Origin: Symbiodinium natans
Lineage: Eukaryota; Sar; Dinophyceae; Suessiales; Symbiodiniaceae
Direction: 5' to 3'
NCBI GenBank assembly: GCA_905221605.1
Contig: CAJNDS010000236.1
Span: forward strand, 1,024,992-1,035,889
DNA length: 10,898 bases
Part shown: positions 9,101 to 10,898 of the stretch, one piece after another
How the letters are laid out: the number at the start of each line of letters is the position of its first letter
How positions within the stretch are numbered: the stretch's first letter is position 1
Position numbers and translations under genes: made by a program
Notes under the pieces: model-generated
What the model saw: the letters and a program-made list of their open reading frames with translations, nothing else
What the model was told of the DNA's origin: nothing
Databases searched by the model: none

Positions 9101-10539
9101 GGAGGGGAGATGCCACAATGTCCTCGCACTGTCGGCGAAAAGTGCATACAGGCCAAAGGGCTGAACCCTAAACCCTAAACCCTAAACCCTAACTAACCCT
9201 GTAAACCCCAAACCCTAAACCCTAAGCTCCAAACCCTGAACACTAAACCCCAAACCCCAAACCCCAAACCCCAAACCCTAAACCCCAAGCCCCAAACCCC
9301 AAACCCCAAACCCCAAACCCTAAACCTCAAAGTTGTGAGTGACCCAGGTGCTGGGCCGACCAGGTCGCTCCGAAGTTGCTGCCGCCGATGGTCACCACCC
9401 TGGCAGCAACTGCGTCTCGTGCAGCACTTCGTTGCAGGGTTTCTTGGGTTTAGGGTTTAGGGTTTAGGGCTTGGGGCTTAGGGCTTAGGGGATTTAGGGT
9501 TTAGGGCTTGGGGTTTAAGGAATTTAGGGTTTAGGGCTTGGGGTTTAGGGTTTAGGGTTTAGGGTTTAGGGTTTAGGGCTTGGGGTTTAGGGTTTAGGGT
9601 TTAGGGCTCAGGGCTTCGGGTTTGGGGATGAAGCCCTCTTTGGGTCAAAAATAAGATGATGCGGAGCATCACAAACTATTCTCATCCTCATCTTCAGCGT
9701 CCTCCTCATCATCATCATCATCATCTTCATCCCCAAACCCTAAACCCCAAACCCTAAACCCTAAACCCTGAACCCCAAACCCTAAACCCTAAACCCTAAA
9801 CCCTAAACCCTAAACCCTAAACTCTAAACCCTAAACCCTAGTCCCAACACAGCGCCGGTGTCACGTACCACCGCGAGCGGTGCCGTTGCTCGGAGAGATG
9901 CTGTTGACGGTTGGCCTCAAGAGGCCCTTTGCGGGTGCCCCCAGGGTTTAGGGTTTAGGGTTTAGGGTGTAGGATTTGGGGTTGGGGTCCATAAGACGAA
10001 GGATCCAACTTGAAGGAGAAGTCTAGATAGACACGACATGATCCCGCGTCACAGCGTCCCATGTCTTGTGGATCCCTGCGAATCTTTCCCAACCAACCCT
10101 GGAACCCTAAACCCTAAACCCTAAACCCTAAACCCTAAACCCTAAACCCTAAACCCTAAACCCTAAACCCTGGGAAACTCGAAGGTGTGTAGGGCCCCGG
10201 GCGTCTTGTCGAGGGCAAAGGTGACAGTTGAGTTTACATCGTCACTGGTGACCCACCTGGCAGCAATGGCCCACGAAGACAAGAAGGCACTGTTCACGGT
10301 TGCAGCTGGCATCCCACAGCCGATTTTCTCAGGGTCCATGTACCCATGTAGTATACTTGGGGCCTAAACCGGGTTCCCATCTAGTAGCTTACTAGGGCCC
10401 AAGTATACTCTAGGGGCCTTAATAATTAGAATAGGGCTTTGGGGTTATTGTAGTATTACTCCCACCCCTATATTAGGGGACCCTAAGGGCGACCGCACTT
10501 CAAATCGGAAAGCTTGCTGTAGCTGCGCAGAGCCTATCG
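91..10539 (-). CDS. Partial multi-exon gene for a TIG/G8-domain (fibrocystin/PKHD1L1-like) protein
   Basis: This is a hand-built model of about 24 minus-strand exons of 17-187 bases, joined in one frame. Exon phases match at nearly every junction. Introns are GT-AG except two probable GC-AG introns (after 9357 and 3381). Domain order is an unassigned N-side segment, one IPT/TIG domain, a long linker, one G8 domain, and a post-G8 segment. Both protein ends lie outside the window. In known families, TIG plus G8 occurs in fibrocystin/PKHD1 and PKHD1L1, which are large extracellular or membrane proteins; G8 alone also occurs in CEMIP and TMEM2. A surface or secreted role is therefore inferred, not shown. 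No signal peptide, membrane segment or stop codon belonging to the gene is visible. Support comes from reading frame, phase and motif agreement. The linker exons are less certain than the domain exons, and the exact edges need transcript data. Confidence 0.72.
143..412 (-). other. Intron between exons 23 and 24
   Basis: It holds a TTTAGGG array (218-354) interrupted by a direct copy of the junction sequence CAAGGCCCACCGAGG (206-220 and 270-284). Nothing else is recognised. Confidence 0.5.
413..471 (-). CDS. Exon 23, post-G8 segment
   Basis: It encodes LGILHLPPRFTYREMGDNA with strongly G/C-ending codons. The acceptor CTTAAG before 471 gives phase 1, matching exon 22. The donor is uncertain. 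GTGGAA after 413 is used here; the frame stays open to a stop at 386-388, so the exon could run on to about 392. Confidence 0.55.
493..639. repeat. CCCCTAAA array (8-base variant)
   Basis: About 15 near-perfect units of eight bases rather than seven, with one CCCCATAAA slip near 582. Confidence 0.92.
737..1043. repeat. Inverted-repeat element, arms 737-800 and 998-1043
   Basis: The left arm contains CCTGAAAAGGTAA and GGGCCGCCCTCA. The right arm has the reverse complement of both in the matching order. The GGGCCGCCCTCAC word is also duplicated within the left arm (769-781 and 788-800). The interior is A-rich without a frame. It resembles a short non-autonomous element. Confidence 0.6.
1172..1236 (-). 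CDS. Exon 22, end of G8 domain
   Basis: It encodes PVIGGKVLAVSNTQLLG then PRWG. G-x-K-V-L-A-V followed by L-L-G is the closing strand of G8. The acceptor is GGCAAG, and the donor is GTTTGG leading into the CCCTAAA array (plus strand). Phase 2 to 1. Confidence 0.78.
1266..1405. repeat. TTTAGGG array
   Basis: About 20 units, perfect for most of the length and degenerate at the right end. In transcript sense it is CCCTAAA close upstream of the exon 22 acceptor. Confidence 0.95.
1451..1550. repeat. MITE-like inverted-repeat element, copy 1
   Basis: The left end is CTACTATTGCCTAAGAACC. The right end is its imperfect reverse complement (GGTTCTAAAGCGAACAGG). The interior words CCCTATACTACCCTTATAAGG resemble those of the copy at 4433-4551. 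Confidence 0.55.
1802..1860 (-). CDS. Exon 21, G8 domain, ITL-x-G strand
   Basis: It encodes ALITLYGFKYSTIRLRDSW. It continues directly from exon 20, giving the G8 pattern IGTE-x-x-P-F-x-x-x-A-x-I-T-L-x-G. The acceptor is GCCAG before 1860 and the donor is GTTGGG in degenerate repeat. Phase 0 to 2. Confidence 0.8.
1861..2179 (-). other. Intron between exons 20 and 21
   Basis: Degenerate TTTAGGG block (1879-1940), an island with a G-run (2028-2052) and a CCCTAAA block (2137-2166). An open frame at about 1983-2017 was rejected because exons 20 and 21 join directly into the G8 pattern. Confidence 0.6.
2180..2245 (-). CDS. Exon 20, G8 domain, IGTE motif
   Basis: It encodes PRIV then PQGGTMEIGTEAQPFMHR, 22 codons. 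G-G-T-x-x-I-G-T-E-x-x-P-F is the most recognisable G8 signature. The acceptor is GCGCAG and the donor is CGG/GTGCCC, phase 0 to 0. A 29-codon form starting at 2267 is also open but would enter in phase 2. Confidence 0.8.
2246..2614 (-). other. Intron between exons 19 and 20
   Basis: It holds AT-rich sequence (2280-2400), a CCCTAAA array (2409-2461), a short island (2462-2545) with a rejected frame, and a CCCTAAA array (2546-2612). Confidence 0.6.
2615..2685 (-). CDS. Exon 19, G8 domain
   Basis: It encodes VLVFDNKDIHLQATYIWVK then AGRG. This matches the G8 segment L-x-F-D...I-x-L-x-A-x-Y-I-x-V. The acceptor is ATCGCAG before 2685. A longer form, starting near 2706, would add about seven residues in frame. 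The donor is GTTTAG at the first unit of the CCCTAAA array (plus strand). Phase 1 to 0. Confidence 0.8.
2686..3380 (-). other. Intron between exons 18 and 19
   Basis: TTTAGGG/TTCAGGG/TTGAGGG variants (2707-2876), a small island (2877-2955), more TTTAGGG (2956-3000), a unique island (3001-3245) and a CCCTAAA array (3246-3370). A stop-free stretch at 3100-3152 was considered and rejected. Confidence 0.55.
3246..3370. repeat. CCCTAAA array
   Basis: About 14 units, interrupted by GGGCCCGAGG near 3265 and ending in CCCTACA variants. In transcript sense it follows the exon 18 donor. Confidence 0.92.
3381..3455 (-). CDS. Exon 18, G8 domain with polar insertion
   Basis: It encodes TPEIPKTKSSQDED then TPKLLMLSVE. 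The Lys/Ser/Asp-rich part looks like a loop insertion, and KLLMLSVEG is the G8 strand before the conserved Gly. The acceptor is ACTCCAG at the edge of the repeat block. A GC donor after 3381 lets the Gly codon join directly to exon 19, giving an uninterrupted G8 strand pair. GT alternatives downstream would break the pattern. Confidence 0.7.
3456..4225 (-). other. Intron between exons 17 and 18
   Basis: A degenerate block with recurring GTTTAGGGA and AAATTTATGGGGG words (3456-3617), a long unique island (3618-3940), a short GGGGTTT block (3940-3962) and a second island (3963-4225). Some stop-free frames occur (for example 3844-3892), but using them would remove a conserved part of the G8 domain. 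Confidence 0.55.
4226..4303 (-). CDS. Exon 17, G8 domain
   Basis: It encodes KQE then PPLDDALVIIPTGQAILL and ARAP. The D-D-x-x-V-I-P-x-G-x-x-x-L-L pattern is the second conserved block of G8 domains. The acceptor is CCAGAG and the donor is GTGCTT, phase 1 to 1. An earlier GTGATC donor is possible but would remove the conserved IPTG block. Confidence 0.75.
4304..4551 (-). other. Intron between exons 16 and 17
   Basis: In transcript order it holds the inverted-repeat element (4551-4433), a short island and a TTTAGGG block (4316-4372) next to the exon 17 acceptor. Confidence 0.6.
4433..4551. repeat. MITE-like inverted-repeat element, copy 2
   Basis: Ends CTACTAT...TTAAGAACCCC (4434-4463) and its reverse complement (4526-4547). 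The core TTAAGAACCCC is perfect in both arms. The exon 16 donor GT (4551-4550) lies at its right edge. A related single arm is seen at 7169-7191. Confidence 0.65.
4552..4663 (-). CDS. Exon 16, start of G8 domain
   Basis: It encodes 37 codons, PYLRGWRYLD then RWSLLDTWANQAGTW and VLQKRLSSADF, with strongly G/C-ending codons. R-W-S-x-x-x-T-W is how G8 domains usually begin. The acceptor is TTTGCAG. The donor GTATCT coincides with the edge of the inverted-repeat element at 4433-4551. Phase 0 to 1 matches its neighbours. Confidence 0.72.
4664..5158 (-). other. Intron between exons 15 and 16
   Basis: (AT)n at 4795-4812, (GA)n at 4835-4850, degenerate repeat-derived sequence (4930-5090) and a CCCTAAA array (5091-5158). 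Two stop-free minus-strand frames cross 4830-4945, but neither fits the phase of exons 15 and 16. Confidence 0.55.
5159..5224 (-). CDS. Exon 15, linker before G8
   Basis: It encodes 22 codons, TPLQGA then GSAWVAPNTRQGPQML. The frame was chosen for high G/C at third positions and phase 0 to 0. The acceptor is AATTAAG next to the TTTAGGG block, and the donor is GTTTAGGG, the first unit of the array at 5100-5158. A second open frame here would need phase 2 to 1. Confidence 0.6.
5225..5583 (-). other. Intron between exons 14 and 15
   Basis: TTTAGGG array (5233-5278), a homogeneous CCAGGGT variant (5281-5310), more TTTAGGG (5311-5345) and an island (5346-5583) without a convincing frame. Confidence 0.55.
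5584..5623 (-). CDS. Exon 14, linker region
   Basis: It encodes ACEGSALAKGPEQ. The acceptor is CCGCAG and the donor is CAG/GTATGC, both strong. Phase 2 to 0 connects exon 13 to exon 15. Confidence 0.48.
5749..5804. repeat. Short inverted repeat in intron 13
   Basis: GGTAGCCCAG at the left and CTGGGCTACC at the right form perfect 10-base arms around an AT-rich centre. Confidence 0.6.
5843..5887 (-). CDS. Exon 13, linker region
   Basis: It encodes VHTVLVLNPTWLKPG, a likely beta strand and turn. The acceptor is CTGCAAG before 5887 and the donor is GTTTAG at the first repeat unit. Phase 2 to 2 fits. One other frame of the island is open and would be phase 0 to 0. Confidence 0.48.
6051..6067 (-). 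CDS. Exon 12, 17-base micro-exon
   Basis: It encodes GYEDP plus two bases of a Glu codon. It is preceded by a 48-base intron made only of repeat units and followed by donor GTAGGG. Phase 0 to 2 fits both neighbours and the codons end mostly in G or C. The short length makes it uncertain. Confidence 0.42.
6068..6115 (-). other. 48-base intron made only of telomere-type repeat
   Basis: In transcript sense it runs GTTTAGG GTTTAGG ... and ends GGTTCAG, with no other sequence. It separates exon 11 from the micro-exon. It depends on that micro-exon being real. Confidence 0.42.
6116..6290 (-). CDS. Exon 11, linker region, beta-rich
   Basis: It encodes 58 stop-free codons including ELLHFSRF then QVTTPRNRGIFPPSVKLF, followed by a Pro/Arg-rich tail encoded by a run of C and ending FNAA. 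The edges sit exactly on repeat arrays: the acceptor AAAG follows CCCTAAA units, and the donor is the first GTTTAG unit. The TTP...PPSVKLFVSG pattern vaguely recalls discoidin-like beta sandwiches, but too weakly to claim. The poly-C stretch could vary in length between alleles. Confidence 0.65.
6292..6402. repeat. TTTAGGG array, about 15 perfect units
   Basis: One of the most homogeneous arrays here. It abuts the exon 11 acceptor; in transcript sense it is (CCCTAAA)n. Confidence 0.96.
6416..6458 (-). CDS. Exon 10, linker region
   Basis: It encodes FFARRTGGLVFNP. The acceptor is TTAG and the donor AG/GTAGCC is strong. Phase 1 to 2 joins exon 9 to exon 11 and gives a smooth reading across both junctions (Gly and Ser codons completed). 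Confidence 0.58.
6459..6917 (-). other. Intron between exons 9 and 10
   Basis: CCCTAAA/CCCTAGG variants (6464-6545), two copies of a 63-base segment separated by a TTTAGGG block, and a short CCCTAAA block (6893-6917). Confidence 0.6.
6624..6819. repeat. 63-base direct repeat, copies 6624-6686 and 6757-6819
   Basis: Both copies share CCCCCAGCCTA and TGGCCCCTTAAACCATCTGA with a few substitutions. A TTTAGGG block lies between them. The second copy contains the perfect palindrome CCAGCCTAGCTAGGCTGG, which is imperfect in the first. Confidence 0.8.
6918..7020 (-). CDS. Exon 9, linker region
   Basis: It encodes 34 codons beginning VAPTFVKCAGPPTSLLM and ending FNGSFRFIQ. The acceptor is GGCCAG and the donor is GTTTTAGGG inside the repeat block. 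Phase 0 to 1 agrees with exons 8 and 10. A second open frame exists but does not fit the neighbouring phases. No family is recognised. Confidence 0.6.
7247..7275. repeat. T-run followed by G-run
   Basis: About ten T then nearly twenty G. In transcript sense it is C then A, inside intron 8. Confidence 0.9.
7307..7379 (-). CDS. Exon 8, linker
   Basis: It encodes LP then NQASQNLEVAGGEARDSPW and TPQ. It starts with one base completing a Leu codon (phase 2) and ends at CAG before GTTGCA (phase 0). Other frames in this island are also open, so the choice depends on phase agreement with exons 7 and 9. Confidence 0.5.
7388..7633. repeat. Longest TTTAGGG array, partly TTAGGG
   Basis: The left third mixes TTAGGG and TTTAGGG units with slips (7388-7550). 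The right part is about 12 perfect TTTAGGG units. It lies in the intron between exons 7 and 8. Confidence 0.95.
7655..7706 (-). CDS. Exon 7, linker
   Basis: It encodes VQPSTKGTPPSLTLFT, a Pro/Ser/Thr-rich stretch typical of a flexible linker. The acceptor is CCTAAG before 7706. The donor GTGAGC is close to the general eukaryotic consensus. Phase 1 to 2 agrees with exons 6 and 8. No domain is recognised. Confidence 0.6.
7798..7875 (-). CDS. Exon 6, last strand of IPT/TIG domain
   Basis: It reads YAPVQIPIVVVRNVFQESG, then ANPSW. The hydrophobic P-I-V-V-V run followed by S-G matches the final strand of TIG domains. Phase 1 to phase 1 agrees with both neighbours. The donor GTTTAC is the start of the degenerate repeat array at 7752-7797. 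Upstream of the acceptor lies a run of C in transcript sense (7891-7904), which could serve as the polypyrimidine tract. Confidence 0.72.
8024..8078 (-). CDS. Exon 5, IPT/TIG domain, FNG-x-x-C strand
   Basis: It encodes APVFVEFNGYECLVMEAF. The V-x-F-N-G-x-x-C-x-V pattern is the second half of a TIG domain, with the usual conserved Cys. The acceptor is CGAG before 8078 (phase 0) or TAG before 8082 (phase 2). The donor is GTACCC after 8024 in phase 1. Unlike most exons here, it has TTTAGGG repeats on its left and CCCTAAA on its right. Confidence 0.72.
8436..8606. repeat. Minisatellite, unit about 12-13 bases
   Basis: About eleven GGGTATGTTTCG-type units with C/G length variation and a TTACGG variant, interrupted once at 8509-8540. 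Stop-free plus-strand frames here are artefacts of the repeat. Confidence 0.88.
9164..9330. repeat. CCCTAAA then CCCCAAA array
   Basis: It starts as CCCTAAA and becomes a run of CCCCAAA units (9247-9315), a locally homogenised variant. Confidence 0.92.
9357..9399 (-). CDS. Exon 4, IPT/TIG domain core strand
   Basis: It completes the Thr codon and continues VVTIGGSNFGATWS, the most diagnostic TIG segment (compare the family pattern VTI-x-G-x-N-F-G). The acceptor is TTGCTGCCAG. The donor is unsettled. A GC donor after 9357 gives a TIG of normal length when joined to the next exon. A GT donor after 9344 would add QHLG but then breaks phase unless another exon intervenes. Confidence 0.75.
9400..9864 (-). 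other. Intron between exons 3 and 4
   Basis: It contains a CCCTAAA array (9733-9840), a (CAT)n run (9709-9728), a short island (9621-9700) and a TTTAGGG/GCTTAGGG block (9446-9620). Confidence 0.65.
9733..9840. repeat. CCCTAAA array
   Basis: About 15 units with a few CCCCAAA and CTCTAAA variants. Confidence 0.94.
9865..9926 (-). CDS. Exon 3, start of IPT/TIG domain
   Basis: It encodes GLL followed by RPTVNSISPSNGTARGG. This is the classic opening of an IPT/TIG domain, P-x-V-x-S-I-x-P-x-x-G followed by a Gly-Gly-Thr turn. The acceptor is CGCAAAG before 9926 in phase 0, matching exon 2. The donor is GTGACA after 9865 in phase 2, and the split Thr codon is completed by the next exon. TIG domains are immunoglobulin-like beta sandwiches common in plexins, fibrocystins and other extracellular proteins. 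Confidence 0.8.
10102..10168. repeat. CCCTAAA array at exon 2 donor
   Basis: Nine to ten perfect units. In transcript sense the intron opens directly with GTTTAGGG from this array. Confidence 0.95.
10169..10355 (-). CDS. Exon 2, segment before the TIG domain
   Basis: This is the longest exon: one base plus 62 stop-free codons. It reads like a folded extracellular segment (for example ARWVTSDDVNSTVTFALD, then HTFEFPR). It starts after CCAAG and ends in phase 0 at AGG before GTTTAGGG, so the donor is the first unit of the repeat array at 10102-10168. Another acceptor eight bases upstream (before 10363) keeps the same frame. Fold and function are not recognised. It could be the end of a preceding TIG-like or lectin-like module, but I see no diagnostic motif. 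Confidence 0.65.
10350..10409. repeat. Inverted repeat at exon 2 acceptor
   Basis: AGTATACTTGGGGCC (10350-10364) and GGGCCCAAGTATACT (10395-10409) are near-perfect inverted arms. The acceptor of exon 2 lies in the left arm. Confidence 0.65.
10494..10539 (-). CDS. Candidate exon 1, N-side segment
   Basis: The reading ends AFRFEVR, with donor GTCGCC after base 10494 in phase 2, which matches the one-base start of the next exon. Several acceptors are possible (before 10539, 10522 or 10516), so the right edge is uncertain. No domain is recognised. A further possible exon at about 10707-10755 would need a GC donor and is not modelled. Confidence 0.35.
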
Positions 10540-10898
10540 CTTTCAAAGCACTGCTGACGGGGTATCAACACCAGCAGCGGGCGACATGGCTACCCAAAGG
10601 CTCCTATGTGGTACCTTTTTGGGGTAGCATACGAGAATCCCCTATAACTAGCCCAAGAAGGAACTACATTGGAGCCTTTCGCTATAGGCTGGAGCTGGGA
10701 CGCGGCCTTTCTGTTGCAGTCCTTGAAACTTGCGGAGATTCGGCTCAGGGAGGCTCTGAATCTACCGGCCCCGCTGCCTCAGACTGCCGGTGGCCCTAAA
10801 CCCTAAACCCTAAACCCTAAACCCTAAACCCTAAACCCTAAACCCTAAACCCTAAACCCTAAACCCTAAACCCTAAACCTTCACCCCCCCCCCCCCCC
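10540..10898 (-). other. Right-edge region upstream of candidate exon 1
   Basis: It contains an inverted repeat (arms 10596-10627 and 10648-10679), a weak candidate exon (10707-10755), a CCCTAAA array (10795-10878) and a C-run at the edge. Confidence 0.5.
10795..10898. repeat. CCCTAAA array with terminal C-run
   Basis: About 12 perfect units, then a run of C up to the window edge. The C-run may be genuine or an assembly end. Confidence 0.93.

Larger units (their letters stand above)
8079..9356 (-). other. Long intron between exons 4 and 5
   Basis: It contains short CCCTAAA blocks (8172-8200, 8857-8955, 9164-9330), TTTAGGG blocks (8730-8785, 9050-9105), a C-run (8288-8299), the minisatellite (8436-8606) and islands with weak candidate exons (8811-8846, 8983-9022, 9118-9164). 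None of these gives a clear domain match, so the TIG domain is joined across them. Confidence 0.5.

Noticed and set aside
8811-9164. Three candidate exons between exons 4 and 5 (about 8811-8846, 8983-9022 and 9118-9164)
   Set aside because: All islands have open frames and some splice signals, and a phase-consistent chain is possible. The TIG domain has normal length without them, so they are left out.
9680-9735. Acidic stretch DEDDDDDDEEDAEDEDEN on the minus strand
   Set aside because: It comes from a (GAT)n simple repeat, and its position would interrupt the GGT-VVTIGG core of the TIG domain.
9975-10090. Open minus-strand frame including RVYLDFSFKLDPSSYG
   Set aside because: Exons 2 and 3 join in phase 0 without it, and no strong donor gives a good continuation. 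It remains a weak possibility.
1-10898. A true chromosome end (telomere)
   Set aside because: The arrays are short, internal, in both orientations and alternate with unique sequence carrying exons. A terminal telomere would be a single long array in one orientation.
1-10898. CRISPR array
   Set aside because: The repeat unit is seven bases with no regular spacers, and the islands between arrays vary widely in length and look eukaryotic.

Overview
The window looks like a piece of nuclear DNA from a eukaryote whose telomere repeat is TTTAGGG. A dinoflagellate or related alveolate alga fits best, because many very short exons alternate with repeat-packed introns and a few donors appear to be GC. 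That placement is inference, and plants and other algae share the telomere motif. I see no bacterial genes, tRNA, rRNA or CRISPR array. No continuous reading frame here is a real gene: the long stop-free frames are shadows of the repeats and of a minisatellite.

At first sight the window is about 40 blocks of (TTTAGGG)n or (CCCTAAA)n, in both orientations, separated by islands of 50-400 bases of ordinary sequence. Read on the minus strand, about 24 islands carry short protein-like segments bounded by AG acceptors and GT donors (twice probably GC). Their phases join into one reading frame from about 10539 down to 91. I interpret the whole window as the middle of one large minus-strand gene, with both ends outside.

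The joined product reads, from right to left: a segment of unknown fold (exon 10169-10355); an IPT/TIG immunoglobulin-like domain (exons 9926 to 7798); a long linker without a recognised domain (7706 to 5159); a G8 domain (4663 to about 1172); and the start of a following segment (471 to 91). TIG plus G8 is the signature of fibrocystin/PKHD1L1-type large surface or secreted proteins. The domain calls rest on motifs recognised by eye (GGT-VVTIGGSNFG, VFVEFNGYEC, RWSLLDTW, DDALVIIPTG, GGTMEIGTEAQPF, ALITLYG, KVLAVSNTQLLG).

The introns are the unusual part. About half of the exons have CCCTAAA on their left and TTTAGGG on their right (plus strand). In transcript sense, such an intron starts with GTTTAGGG repeats and ends with CCCTAAAC repeats. 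The repeat itself supplies a GTTTAG donor at one end and a CTAAAC branch-point-like, C-rich tract at the other, and the two halves could pair. One predicted intron of 48 bases is made of nothing else. Interiors also hold inverted-repeat elements, a duplicated 63-base segment, a 12-13-base minisatellite and simple repeats. Exon edges are hand-made predictions, and several weaker candidate exons were rejected.
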